From the NCBI GenBank assembly GCA_963757125.1, contig CAVWQP010000002.1:275558-339557 (forward strand): a DNA stretch of 64,000 nucleotides, given 5' to 3'. How positions within the stretch are numbered: the stretch's first letter is position 1; the number at the start of each line of letters is the position of its first letter. Below the pieces are notes generated by a model. It was given only the letters and a program-made list of their open reading frames with translations, was not told the DNA's origin and made no database searches. Made by a program: the position numbers and the translations under genes. The DNA comes from CAVVSD01 sp963757125 (GTDB lineage Bacteria > Actinomycetota > Thermoleophilia > Solirubrobacterales > Solirubrobacteraceae). Positions 24,530 to 33,027 of the stretch are shown in pieces.

Positions 24530-25504
24530 TCATGCCGCGCCGATGGCCTCGCGGACGCGCTCCAGGCGCTCCGCGGCCTCGCGGCGGGCCTGCAGCGCGC
24601 CGTCGAGGTCGACCTCGACGAAGCGCGTCGAGTCGTTGGTCTTGCTCTGCCCGGCGCGGTCCAGGTCGGCCGAGATGATGGTCGCGATCGTCGCGTAGCC
24701 GCCGCCGGTCACGGCGTCGGCCAGCAGCGCGATCGGCTCGACGCCGCCCGGCACCTGGATGGAGCCGATCGGGTAGCCGATGTCGGTCACGTTGGCCGGG
24801 TCGCTGCCCGCCCCGTGGGGCGGCGTGCGGTCGACGAAGCGCAGCTCGCCGCCGCGGTAGCGGTAGCCGGTGCGGTTCGCGTCCGGCGTCACCTGCCACG
24901 TCGTCTCGAAGAACGCAGCGAGGCTGTCGGGCTCCAGCCGGTACGCCGAGAGCCCCACGACGAGCCGCAGCTCCGTCTCCTTCGTGAACGCGGGCCGCAG
25001 GTCCTCGGGGACCGAGCGACCGGGCGTGCCGTCGCCGTCGGGCAGGAGCACGAGCTCGTCGCCCTCGGCCAGGCCGCGGCCGTCGAAGCCGCCCATCCCG
25101 ACGAGCGTGTACGTCGCCCGCGACCCGAAGATCTCGGGGACGTCGACGCCGCCCGCCAGCCCCACGTACGCCCGCGCGCCGCCGCGCAGGTACTCGAACG
25201 CGATGACGTCGCCCGCCTTCACGGCGTGCGACGTCCACGGGTCGACGGGCTCGCCGTTGACCGTCGCCGGCATGTCGGCCCCGGTCACGGCGAAGACCGT
25301 GTCCGCGGTGACCTCCAGCTGCGGGCCCATGTAGGTGATCTCCAGCGCGGCGGCGCCGGGCTGGTTGCCGACGAGCATGTTCGCGACGCGGTAGGAGAAC
25401 TTGTCCATCGCGCCCGACGGCGGCATCCCCAGGTGGTAGACGCCGGTCCGGCCCTCGTCCTGGACCGTCGTGAGCAGGCCGCCCTTGACGACGCGCAGGC
25501 TCAT
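24530..25504 (-). CDS. pxpC: 5-oxoprolinase subunit C / biotin-dependent carboxyltransferase family (KipA-like)
   Basis: A 324-residue protein with family signatures VVKGGLLTTVQDEGRTGVYHLGMPPSGAMD, NMLVGNQPGAAALEIT and ARAYVGLAGGVDVP. PxpC works with PxpA and PxpB in ATP-dependent opening of 5-oxoproline. The PxpB-PxpC fold is homologous to the carboxyltransferase part of urea carboxylase. Its position directly before biotin carrier and biotin carboxylase genes makes a carboxyltransferase role attractive here. It overlaps pxpB by 4 bases. Confidence 0.92.
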   Translation of the reverse strand: MSLRVVKGGLLTTVQDEGRTGVYHLGMPPSGAMDKFSYRVANMLVGNQPGAAALEITYMGPQLEVTADTVFAVTGADMPATVNGEPVDPWTSHAVKAGDVIAFEYLRGGARAYVGLAGGVDVPEIFGSRATYTLVGMGGFDGRGLAEGDELVLLPDGDGTPGRSVPEDLRPAFTKETELRLVVGLSAYRLEPDSLAAFFETTWQVTPDANRTGYRYRGGELRFVDRTPPHGAGSDPANVTDIGYPIGSIQVPGGVEPIALLADAVTGGGYATIATIISADLDRAGQSKTNDSTRFVEVDLDGALQARREAAERLERVREAIGAA

Positions 25505-26400
25505 GTCGCCAGCTCCATGAGCGCGGCGGACGTGCCCTCCGGGTCCTCGAAGTACTTCCCGGGGACGAACTCGACGTCCGCCATCGCATAGGCGTAGGAA
25601 CCCTCGCCGACCTTGGCGCGGATCGCGTCGTACTCCTCGCGGTCGACCGGGCGGTAGCGGTGCAGATCGCCCGCCCGGTGCAGGAACGGGTCCTCCTTGA
25701 AGTCCGGCAGCGTCTGCGAGAGGTCGATCACCGGGACGGGGCAGATGCCGAGCAGCTGGTAGCCGCCGGCTCCCTGCACGGGGTAGATCGCCGCGAACGC
25801 GCCGCCCCAGGAGAACGCGAGCGCGGGCGTGTCGGTCCGCGGCCGCGCGTACTTGGGGACCTCGATCTGGCGGTCCTCGGGGACGAGCTGGTAGTCCCAG
25901 GCGAGGTCGGGGACGAAGCCCGTCATCGACACGATGAACGGCGCCCCGCAGATCGCGTCGATGAACGCCTGCGAGCTGTCGTAGCCGTTGCGCTCGGCCG
26001 CGAACTCGATGTCGGTCTTCTCCGGCGTCTGGTGGCGGTCACGGAAGCGCATGAGCGTCGCGTGCGTCCACTCGTCCTCGAAGAACACCGGGATCTCGAT
26101 CATGCGCGTCGCGAGGTGCTCGTCGGCCGCGTCGCCGACCTCCTCCTCGATCTCGCGGAGCTGGTCGACCATCGCGCGCGGGTCGACCACGTCGGGATCG
26201 ATGCGGATCATGTACGCCGCGTTGGCGGGGCAGATGTCGATCACCCCGTCGACGTCGAGCGCGGCCAGGTGCCGCGTGATGGCCTGCGCGCGGGCGTTGA
26301 CGCCGACGCTCATCGCCTCGTCGAGCTGGACGACGATCCACTCGTCGCCGCCGAACGTGTAGAGCGTCGAACCCGGTGCCGACGGCGCCGGGGCGCTCAC
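25501..26400 (-). CDS. pxpB: 5-oxoprolinase subunit B / KipI-like protein
   Basis: A 299-residue protein. GGDEWIVVQLDEAMSVGVNARAQAI lies near the N-terminus, HATLMRFRDRHQTP in the middle, and GFVPDLAWDYQLVPEDRQIEVPKYARPRT, then AIYPVQGAGGYQLLGICPVP, near the end. These match the allophanate-hydrolase subunit 1/KipI family. GTG 26400 was chosen because it overlaps the pxpA stop as GTGA; longer readings upstream are only the shadow of pxpA. It should pair with PxpC. Confidence 0.9.
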   Translation of the reverse strand: MSAPAPSAPGSTLYTFGGDEWIVVQLDEAMSVGVNARAQAITRHLAALDVDGVIDICPANAAYMIRIDPDVVDPRAMVDQLREIEEEVGDAADEHLATRMIEIPVFFEDEWTHATLMRFRDRHQTPEKTDIEFAAERNGYDSSQAFIDAICGAPFIVSMTGFVPDLAWDYQLVPEDRQIEVPKYARPRTDTPALAFSWGGAFAAIYPVQGAGGYQLLGICPVPVIDLSQTLPDFKEDPFLHRAGDLHRYRPVDREEYDAIRAKVGEGSYAYAMADVEFVPGKYFEDPEGTSAALMELAT

Positions 26401-27176
26401 GGCATCACCGCGGCGAGCTCGCGCCCGGCCGCCCTGGCGGCGTCGCCCACGGCCTGGGCCACCGCCACCGCGTTCGTCGCGTCCCCGTGCACGCATGCGC
26501 TCCGCGCGCCCGGGAACGAGACCCTCGTGGAGCCGTCGTTGGCGGTCACGGTGCCGTCCTCGAGGAACTGCCGCACCTGCGCGGCGGCGAACCCGGGGTC
26601 CGCCGCCTGCTTGTGGCGCTCGATGACGAGCCTGCCGTCCGGCGCGTAGGTGAGGTCAGGGTAGATCTCCTCGACGATCTCGATGCCCTCGGCGAGGACG
26701 GCGTCGCAGAACGCGACGCCCTCCGCCGGGGCCGGCCAGTAGAGCATCACGTCACCGAACGCCGCGATCGACCTCGCGACCGCCTCGGCCACGGACGGCT
26801 CGTCGCGCAGGAACGCGAAGAACGCGCCGTGCGCCTTGATGTGATGCAGCTGCATGTCCTCCGCCGCGAGGAAGGCCTGCAGCGCACCGGTCTGGTAGGT
26901 CACGTAGGCCGCCGCGTCCTCGGCCGTCAGCTCCATGCGCCGACGGCCGAAGCCGAGGAGGTCCTGGTAGCCCGGATGCGACCCCACGGCCACCCCGTGC
27001 TGCTTGGCGATGGCGACGGTCCTGGCCATCGTCACCGGATCGCCGCCGTGGAAGCCACAGGCGACGTTCGCGGTGGTGATGAAGGGCATGATCTCCTCGT
27101 CGGAGCCCATGACCCAGTTCCCGAGGCTCTCGCCCATGTCGCAGTTGAGGTCGAAGGTCGCGACGTCCACCGTCAT
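26397..27176 (-). CDS. pxpA: 5-oxoprolinase subunit A (LamB/YcsF family)
   Basis: A 259-residue protein. FDLNCDMGESLGNWVMGSDEEIMPFITTANVACGFHGGDP is the conserved opening, with the family's Asp/His residues; KAHGAFFAF, FPGARSACVHGDATNAV and GSHPGYQDLLGFGRR are also typical. PxpA is the hydrolase-like subunit of 5-oxoprolinase. ATG 27176 overlaps the transporter stop by 4 bases, which fixes the start and shows coupling. Confidence 0.93.
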   Translation of the reverse strand: MTVDVATFDLNCDMGESLGNWVMGSDEEIMPFITTANVACGFHGGDPVTMARTVAIAKQHGVAVGSHPGYQDLLGFGRRRMELTAEDAAAYVTYQTGALQAFLAAEDMQLHHIKAHGAFFAFLRDEPSVAEAVARSIAAFGDVMLYWPAPAEGVAFCDAVLAEGIEIVEEIYPDLTYAPDGRLVIERHKQAADPGFAAAQVRQFLEDGTVTANDGSTRVSFPGARSACVHGDATNAVAVAQAVGDAARAAGRELAAVMP

Positions 27177-28819
27177 TGCCGGGCCCCCACCGCCGGCTTG
27201 TCCTCGATGAGGGAACCGCTCTTGGCCTCCTCGCGCGCGGCCCGGTAGAAGGCCTGGCCCGTCGCGCACTCCGCGCAGATGGCCTGGTGGCCGGCGATCG
27301 GATCGCGGTCCATCTCACGCGCGATGTAGGACAGGTTGCACTTGTGGCAGCGCACCCGCGCCTCGAGCGGGTCGTCGACCTCGAGCGCCGGGTCTCCCGG
27401 GCGGTCCATGGCGAACCAGCTGGGCTTCGCTGCCGACGTCGCGAGCGTGTAGATGCCGAACCCGAGCACGAAGGTGAGGAGCAGGCCCCACGTGTCGAAG
27501 AACTGGCTCGTGGTCGTGTCCGTGATCTTCAGCACGACGCCGACGACGCTCGCGATCGTCCAGGCGAGGATGCCGCCCGGATTCCACGCCGGGATGCGCC
27601 CGGGGCGGAACTCCGAGTGCTCTGCGCTGCGTGACGACCGGCGCAGGTAGACGACGTGCGCGAGCGCGACGGAGACCCACGCGACGATGACGATGCCCTG
27701 GTAGTTCAGCGCGTCGAGGACGTAGCTGAAGATGTTCGTGAGCATCAGGATGTAGGAGATGACGCACGCCACGATCACCCAGACGGTGCGTGGGAACGTC
27801 AGATTCAGCCGCGAGAAGAAGCTCTGCAGGTTCGACGACGCGAGGTACAGGTTCACCGTGTTGATGCGGAACTGCGTGATCGCGATGAGCGCCAGGCCCA
27901 GGATCCCGGTGAGGTTCACGATGTTCACCGGCAGCGCGCTCTCCGAGCCCGCGAGCTCCTCGAAGCTGATGCCGAACGTCGAGCAGAGCAGGATGCCGAT
28001 GAGGCCGTTCACGAGGAACGTCAGCAGGTAGTAGGTCCAGCCGAACGTGACGCCGATGTGGTACTTCTCGTCCTCGGGCTTCGCGAAGCGTGCGAAGTCC
28101 ATCGTGAACATCATGAGGATCCAGATCCCCATGTAGCCGGCGAACGCCTGCAGCCAGGGCAGCGTCGTGCCGGGAGCCGCCTTGGCGTCGGGGAGGAAGC
28201 CGTGGTACCCCTGGTCGACGAGCGCCCAGACGATCACGGCGATCATGCCGATCGTGTAGAAGGGCAGCAGGCCGGCGTTGAGCTTGTCGAGCCAGACGCG
28301 CACGCCCCTCCAGACGAGCGGGCCGGTGGCGATGATCACGATCGCGTACCAGAGCTTCAGCGGGCCACCGATGAACGTCTGGGCGGCGACGGCGACGACC
28401 GAGCCCTCGAAGACCACGTAGTAGATCGATGTCGCGGCGAAGATCAGCGTGGCGATCGATGCACCGACGAAGCCGAACAGGCTGCGGCTGAACAACGCGA
28501 CGGTGAGACCGCTGCGCGATGCAGTGCGCACGATCACCGTGTTGACCAGCGTGTAGACGATGACCGACAGCGCGATGCCGATGAGGGCGTTCACGGTCCC
28601 GTACGCAAGCGCCAGGAACGACGCGAAGTACAGGTAGAAGAAGGCGGTCATGACCGCCCACCACGCCATCGTCAGCTGGAGGCGGTCGATGCGCCAGGTC
28701 CTCGGGACGACGTGGAGCGAGTAGTCCTCCGTCGCCGCCTGCTCGACGACTTTCGGGTCGTCCTCGTACGAGATGTCCAACGGCGGCAGCGAGCCGGAAG
28801 CCGGCGACGATGTAGACAC
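27173..28819 (-). CDS. NCS1-type nucleobase/hydantoin transporter with C-terminal zinc ribbon
   Basis: A 548-residue permease of the cytosine/purine/allantoin (NCS1) superfamily with about 12 helices, e.g. LQLTMAWWAVMTAFFYLYFA and TQFRINTVNLYLASSNLQSFFSR. After the last helix the protein continues with a soluble tail holding CHKC and, 21 residues later, CAEC, a zinc-ribbon-like CX2C-X21-CX2C. That tail is unusual for the family. The GTG at 28819 was chosen because GAGGGGGG lies about 7 bases upstream. It is the first gene of the pxp/acc operon and probably imports its substrate, a cyclic amide or a relative. Confidence 0.88.
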   Translation of the reverse strand: MSTSSPASGSLPPLDISYEDDPKVVEQAATEDYSLHVVPRTWRIDRLQLTMAWWAVMTAFFYLYFASFLALAYGTVNALIGIALSVIVYTLVNTVIVRTASRSGLTVALFSRSLFGFVGASIATLIFAATSIYYVVFEGSVVAVAAQTFIGGPLKLWYAIVIIATGPLVWRGVRVWLDKLNAGLLPFYTIGMIAVIVWALVDQGYHGFLPDAKAAPGTTLPWLQAFAGYMGIWILMMFTMDFARFAKPEDEKYHIGVTFGWTYYLLTFLVNGLIGILLCSTFGISFEELAGSESALPVNIVNLTGILGLALIAITQFRINTVNLYLASSNLQSFFSRLNLTFPRTVWVIVACVISYILMLTNIFSYVLDALNYQGIVIVAWVSVALAHVVYLRRSSRSAEHSEFRPGRIPAWNPGGILAWTIASVVGVVLKITDTTTSQFFDTWGLLLTFVLGFGIYTLATSAAKPSWFAMDRPGDPALEVDDPLEARVRCHKCNLSYIAREMDRDPIAGHQAICAECATGQAFYRAAREEAKSGSLIEDKPAVGARQ

Positions 28820-28902
28820 GCGGGTGCCCCCCTCACGGTCGGTAACGAGACGCTGGTACCCAATCAAAGCGGAAAAGCCCAACATTTGCGCGTTCGGTCC
28901 AG

Positions 28903-28925
28903 GTCGACCACGACCGGCGGTCGAC
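28903..28925. promoter_or_regulatory. Inverted repeat in the GntR/transporter intergenic region
   Basis: GTCGACC (28903-28909) and GGTCGAC (28919-28925) are perfect 7-base inverted repeats with a 9-base spacer; an inner CGACC/GGTCG pair is also present. The site lies between the divergent GntR and transporter genes, 17 bases before the GntR -10 box, and is the best candidate for a GntR operator. Confidence 0.5.
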
Positions 28926-28941
28926 ATCGTGCAGCCGGTCG

Positions 28942-28947
28942 TACGAT
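28942..28947 (+). promoter_or_regulatory. Candidate -10 box (TACGAT) of the GntR gene
   Basis: TACGAT ends 6 bases before GTG 28954, the spacing seen at several other leaderless starts in this window. Confidence 0.45.
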
Positions 28948-28953
28948 GGAAGC

Positions 28954-29787
28954 GTGGCCGACCCCAGCCCAGCCGCCGGATTCGAGCCGCGTCCCATCCG
29001 GACCACGAGCGCTGCGCAGCAGATCGCCGACCAGATCCGGGAGAGCATCCTGAGCGGCGACCTGGCCGCCGGCCACCGTCTGCCGAGCGAGGTCGACCTG
29101 GCCGAGGAGTACGGCGTGAGCAGGGGGACCGTCCGCGAGACGATGAAGATCCTCGCGGCCGCCCAGCTCGTGCAGCCCGCGCGCGGGGCGACGGGCGGGA
29201 CCTTCGTCCGCCACCCCGACCCCGACGTGCTCGCGACGACGCTCGCGGAGACGCTCGCGCTCTGGTCCCACACCGGCAGCACGAGCCTCGGCGAGGTCGA
29301 CGACGCACGCGCGTGGATCGAGGAGGGCTGCGTCCGGCGCGCCGCCGTGGTGTGCGACGAGGACGACCTCGCGTCCATCCGCGCGGCAGTCGAGGCGCTC
29401 GAGCCGCCGCCCGCGGCGCTCGACGACATCCTCGCCATCGACCTGGACTTCCACGTCGCCGTCAGCCGCGCGGCGCACAACGCGGTGCTCGAGCTGGCCA
29501 TGAGGGCGGTCCACCTCGTGCGGCCGTACACGAACACCGTGCTCATGGAGCTCCTCGACTACGGCCTCATCGCGGCCCAGCACCGGGGGATCTTCGAGGG
29601 CATCGAGGCCCGCGACCCCGACCGCGCGGCGGCCGCGCTGGGGGTCCATCTGTCCTACCTCGTCGAGCACCGCGACCGCGCGCTGGCCGAGCGTCCGGCG
29701 ATCGACGTGCCGCTTGCGACGCTCCGCGCCGAGGCGCACCCGGCGGTCGAGCAGGCCCGGGCACGCATCCTCCGCGGCGATCGCTAG
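28954..29787 (+). CDS. GntR family regulator, FadR subfamily (FCD domain)
   Basis: A 277-residue regulator. The winged helix lies at about residues 18-85 (SAAQQIADQIRESILSGDL, RLPSEVDLAEEYGVSRGTVRE). The all-helical FCD ligand-binding domain lies at about 95-235, with likely metal ligands in AIDLDFHVAVSRAAHN and in the later QHRGIFEGIEARD. It is divergent from the transporter-pxp-acc operon and very likely controls it in response to the operon's substrate or product, probably an organic acid. Confidence 0.92.
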   Translation: MADPSPAAGFEPRPIRTTSAAQQIADQIRESILSGDLAAGHRLPSEVDLAEEYGVSRGTVRETMKILAAAQLVQPARGATGGTFVRHPDPDVLATTLAETLALWSHTGSTSLGEVDDARAWIEEGCVRRAAVVCDEDDLASIRAAVEALEPPPAALDDILAIDLDFHVAVSRAAHNAVLELAMRAVHLVRPYTNTVLMELLDYGLIAAQHRGIFEGIEARDPDRAAAALGVHLSYLVEHRDRALAERPAIDVPLATLRAEAHPAVEQARARILRGDR

Positions 29788-29793
29788 CCCCGG

Positions 29794-29831
29794 CGCACCA
29801 CGATGCCGTCCGACGGCATCCCTACGGTGCG
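29794..29831. promoter_or_regulatory. Nested inverted repeats after the GntR gene
   Basis: Inner arms GATGCCGTC (29802-29810) and GACGGCATC (29812-29820) are perfect. Outer arms CGCACC (29794-29799) and GGTGCG (29826-29831) extend the structure. It lies 6 bases after the GntR stop and 43 bases before the next start, so it can be the GntR terminator or a regulatory site for the unknown gene at 29874. Confidence 0.5.
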
Positions 29832-29873
29832 CGGTGCTTCCTTCCCCCTCGAGCGCCAGGAGCGATCCTCTCG

Positions 29874-30329
29874 ATGGCACTCTGCTTCATCGAACCCAGC
29901 GACGCGATCCGCGTCATCGCCGAGTCCGTCGGCCGCGAGGCCCGGCGACAGCTTCTGGGCGAGCTGGTCCGCGCGTGGGTGGACGACATCCCGGAGGAGG
30001 AGCTCGCCTCCCACTACGCCAAGGCGGTGGGTGATCTCGACGAGCACGACCTCTCGATGCTCGCCGCCTGGCACGCGTCGCTGGAGATCGGTCATCCGAT
30101 CGCGAACCGCGAGTTCCTGGTCCGCGTGTTCCCCGCCCTGGGCGAGAACCGGCGCGAGGCGCTGAAGATCGCCGCCGGATTCCGCGGGGAGGAGGCCTTC
30201 GAGGCCGGCGTCTCCGAGGAGCAGGCGATGGAGACGGTCCTCCCGCACCTCTCGCGCGAGCGGACGGTCGAACTCGCCAACGAATGCCTCGAGCTCTACC
30301 TCTGGGACCGCTTGGGATCGGACAACTGA
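29874..30329 (+). CDS. Conserved hypothetical helical protein, 151 aa
   Basis: No family recognised. The protein is soluble, acidic and mostly helical: SDAIRVIAESVGREARRQLLGELVRAWVDDIPEEELA, then ALGENRREALKIAAGF, and a C-terminal helix ERTVELANECLELYLWDRLG. There is no signal peptide. ATG 29874 has AGGAG 11 bases upstream. Isolated between a terminator-like repeat and a convergent terminator, it is probably a single-gene transcript. Confidence 0.7.
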   Translation: MALCFIEPSDAIRVIAESVGREARRQLLGELVRAWVDDIPEEELASHYAKAVGDLDEHDLSMLAAWHASLEIGHPIANREFLVRVFPALGENRREALKIAAGFRGEEAFEAGVSEEQAMETVLPHLSRERTVELANECLELYLWDRLGSDN

Positions 30330-30364
30330 CCCTCAGGTCGAGGGTCAGACTTCAGACGGAAGTC
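30326..30364. terminator. Tandem hairpins between convergent genes
   Basis: CTGACCCTC (30326-30334) pairs with GAGGGTCAG (30340-30348) over a 5-base loop and includes the stop codon of the upstream gene. GACTTC (30348-30353) pairs with GAAGTC (30359-30364) over a 5-base loop. Placement between convergent genes suits a bidirectional terminator. Confidence 0.6.
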
Positions 30365-30380
30365 CCTGCAAGGACGCCGA

Positions 30381-31526
30381 TTACGGCGTGAGCGCGTACG
30401 AGTAGTCGGTGAGGGTCTCGCAGCCGGTCTCCGTGACCAGCACGAGGTCCTCGAGGCGCACGCCGCCGAGTCCTGGGAGTCCCTCGACGCCCGGTTCGAG
30501 GGCCAGGACGTCGCCCGCCACCAGTGGTGCCTCGCCGACGGCGAGTCCGAGCGTCGGCGCCTCGTGGACCTCGAGGCCGACGCCGTGCCCGAGGGCGAAG
30601 TAGAAGCCATGCGTGGGCGCCTCGCCGCTCCCCCGCGTGCGCTGCGTCGGGTGGCCCGCGGCCTCGATGACGTCGGCGGCCGCGTCGTAGACCTCGCGGC
30701 CGTTGCGCCCGGGCCGGATGGTCGAGCGGGCGGCCGCGAGCGCCGTCGAGACCAGCTCGTGCAGCCCGAGGACGTCGTCGCTGGGCTCGCCGACGACGAA
30801 CGTGCGCGTCATGTCCGCCCAGCAGCCGCTCGCCTCGTCCTGCGGCCAGAGGTCGATCGTGATGGGCAGGGCCGCGGGGAGCGGCCCGCTGCCCGGGTCG
30901 TGACCGCCGCCGGAAAGGACGCTCGTCACCAGGACGTCGGGCGTCGCCGGTGCCCCCGCGGCAGCGCAGGCCGCCCGCAGCGTCGCGCGGACGCGCTCGG
31001 CGGTGAGGACCTCGCCGTCGGCGTGCAGCCGCCCGCCGACGCCCTCGGCGGCGCGCAGCAGCTCTGCCGCGGCCGCCATCCCCGCCTCGGCGGCGCGTTG
31101 CGCCCGCAGGATGCCGGCGAGCTCGGCCTCCGACTTCGCCCGGCGGCGCGCCGCGAAGGCGTCGCGGTCGACGGTCAGCTCGATGCCGTCGGCGCGCAGC
31201 CGGTCGGCCACCGCGACCGGCAGCTCCGGCGGGACGAGCGCCGAGCGCACGCCCGTGGCCGCCGCCCACCGCGACAGGACCTCGAGCTGCGCCTCATGGC
31301 GCGGCGTGCCGCCCGCGACGAGGTCGAGCAGCCCGAGCTCCCCGCCGGTCGTGAGCTCCGCGTCCGGGCGCACCTCGGCGATCCGCGCCCGCTCGAGCGG
31401 GTTCGTGAGGATGCACGTGCGACCGCCGATCTCGAGGTACGCGAAGGCGTCGATGATCTCCAGCGGGATCTCGTGCCGCAGCGCCGCCGAGCGGACGGTG
31501 TCGCCGTGCAGGAGGACGTCGGTCAC
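30381..31526 (-). CDS. M24 family metallopeptidase (Xaa-Pro peptidase-like)
   Basis: A 381-residue protein with a creatinase-like N-terminal domain (about 1-150) and a pita-bread M24 domain. Candidate metal ligands are the Asp residues of [22 protein letters not shown], the His of [14 protein letters not shown], the Glu of [10 protein letters not shown] and the Glu of VRLEDLVLV. It should cleave Xaa-Pro or related peptides in the cytoplasm. GTG 31526 overlaps the stop of the HAD gene as GTGA. It is the last gene of a four-gene overlapping operon. Confidence 0.9.
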   Translation of the reverse strand: MTDVLLHGDTVRSAALRHEIPLEIIDAFAYLEIGGRTCILTNPLERARIAEVRPDAELTTGGELGLLDLVAGGTPRHEAQLEVLSRWAAATGVRSALVPPELPVAVADRLRADGIELTVDRDAFAARRRAKSEAELAGILRAQRAAEAGMAAAAELLRAAEGVGGRLHADGEVLTAERVRATLRAACAAAGAPATPDVLVTSVLSGGGHDPGSGPLPAALPITIDLWPQDEASGCWADMTRTFVVGEPSDDVLGLHELVSTALAAARSTIRPGRNGREVYDAAADVIEAAGHPTQRTRGSGEAPTHGFYFALGHGVGLEVHEAPTLGLAVGEAPLVAGDVLALEPGVEGLPGLGGVRLEDLVLVTETGCETLTDYSYALTP

Positions 31527-32179
31527 GCGGTCTCCAGGACCGTCCGGACCTCGTCGATCGTCTGCTCGGTGTCGCGGAAGTGCACGGCGTGGAGGCCGCA
31601 CTCGCGCGCCGCGACGATGTTGTGCTCGAGGTCGTCGATGAACACGCACGCCTCGGCCGGCAGGCCGAGGCGCTCCAGCGTCAGCGCGTAGATCGCCGGG
31701 TCGGGCTTGCGCAGGCCGACGAACCCCGAGTCCACGACCGTCTCGAACAGCTCGTCGATCGGCCACTTCGGGCGCCAGCGGGGCTCCCACTCCTGGACGT
31801 TGTTCGTCAGCAGCGCGAGGCGGTAGCCGGCGGCGCGGGCGTCACGCAGGAACGCGACGAGCCCCTCGTTGTGCGTGAGCGTCGCCCAGTAGTGGTCGGT
31901 GAACGCGCGCATGGAGACGGGCCGGCCGAGCTCCTCCTCGAGCTCGTACTCGAGCGTGTGGAGGAACTCGTCCTCGGTCATGCGGCCGCACTCGAGCTCG
32001 AAGAGCGGATTCGTGCCGGTGCGCTTCGTCGCCCGGTCGAGCGCGATGCGCAGCGCCTCCGGCGGGATGCCGGCCTCCTCCTGGAACTGCGTGAAGACGC
32101 CGGTCAGCGGGGTGGTCAGGACGCCGATGAAGTCGCTGACGATCGCCTGGATCCCGTTCGGTGGCGGGATCGGGGTCAT
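31523..32179 (-). CDS. HAD-IA family hydrolase
   Basis: A 218-residue HAD phosphatase-like protein. Motif I reads VSDFIGVLTTPL (nucleophile Asp, but no acid at the +2 position, as in the DFGGVL subgroup). Motif II is LALLTNN, and motifs III/IV lie in GLRKPDPAIYALTLERLG and CVFIDDLEHNIVAARECG. The C-terminal part resembles epoxide-hydrolase-type HADs. The substrate is unknown. The start overlaps the upstream unknown gene as ATGA. Confidence 0.88.
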   Translation of the reverse strand: MTPIPPPNGIQAIVSDFIGVLTTPLTGVFTQFQEEAGIPPEALRIALDRATKRTGTNPLFELECGRMTEDEFLHTLEYELEEELGRPVSMRAFTDHYWATLTHNEGLVAFLRDARAAGYRLALLTNNVQEWEPRWRPKWPIDELFETVVDSGFVGLRKPDPAIYALTLERLGLPAEACVFIDDLEHNIVAARECGLHAVHFRDTEQTIDEVRTVLETA

Positions 32180-33027
32180 CCGACGCGCCGCAGGATGTCG
32201 TAGCGCCCGGCGCCCTCGCGGCCCTCCATGCGCCAGCGCAGGAACGCGCAGTCCAGCCGCAGCCGGCCGAGGTCGAGCGACGTGCCGCCGACGAGCTCGC
32301 CCGCGGCGCGGCGGGGGTGGTCCTCCTCGTGGACCCAGAGCTCCAGGCCCGCGCGGCGCTGGTGGCCCTCGACGTCGGAGACGGTGGACAGCCGCGGGTC
32401 GTCGACGGCCAGTGCGTGTTCGCCCTCGAACACGGACGCGTGGCAGACCTCGGCGTCCTGACCCCTGGCACCGGCGGGGCGTGCAGCGTGCAGCGCGATC
32501 CCCGCGTCGTCCTCGAGCCAGACGCCGACGGAGCGCGTGAGCTCCAGCCCGGTCCAGTCCGGCGAACCCCACAGGCGCCCGCGCTGCCCGAGGCAGGAGA
32601 CGCGCACGGTCCCTGACCCGGTGCGCACGTCGCCCTCGACGCGACACAGGTGGTCGTAGCCGGTCATGCCGCCCACGCCCTCGCCGAGGTCGGCGGGTGG
32701 GGAGATCGCCGTGACCTCGAGCGCGAAGCCGTGGCCCTCGCCGTCGTCGAAGGAGACCGTCCAGGCGCTCCCGGGCTCGACGATCGTCGTCCGCACGCCG
32801 GCCGCGTCGATCGCCTCCCACGCGCGGCCGTCGGGCCCGGCCGCCGTGTCGGCCCGCGCGGCGATCGGGTCGGCGCCGGAGAAGAGGACGCCGAGACCGC
32901 TCGAGCCGTCCTCCGTGAAGCCTGCGCGCGCGAGCCCGCTGACGCCCGCGGCGACGTCGGCGAAGGAGAACGTGACGGCGTCCGCGACGTCGGCGCGCGG
33001 CGCCTCGTCGACCACGGGCAGGGTCAC
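32176..33027 (-). CDS. Conserved hypothetical beta-rich protein, 283 aa
   Basis: No family firmly recognised. The sequence looks beta-rich in two halves: VTFSFADVAAGVSGLARAGF and TVRVSCLGQRGRLWGSPDWTG, with a final GRLRLDCAFLRWRMEGREG. This recalls lipocalin-like AttH/CrtC folds, but that is only an impression. GTG 33027 overlaps the FxsA stop as GTGA; longer readings upstream are the shadow of fxsA. It has no signal peptide. Confidence 0.75.
   Translation of the reverse strand: MTLPVVDEAPRADVADAVTFSFADVAAGVSGLARAGFTEDGSSGLGVLFSGADPIAARADTAAGPDGRAWEAIDAAGVRTTIVEPGSAWTVSFDDGEGHGFALEVTAISPPADLGEGVGGMTGYDHLCRVEGDVRTGSGTVRVSCLGQRGRLWGSPDWTGLELTRSVGVWLEDDAGIALHAARPAGARGQDAEVCHASVFEGEHALAVDDPRLSTVSDVEGHQRRAGLELWVHEEDHPRRAAGELVGGTSLDLGRLRLDCAFLRWRMEGREGAGRYDILRRVG

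Noticed and set aside
28773..29873. A long plus-strand frame running through the GntR gene into the 151-residue protein
   Set aside because: Its first part is out of frame with the clear GntR protein and has no family signal. Only the part from ATG 29874 looks like a real protein.
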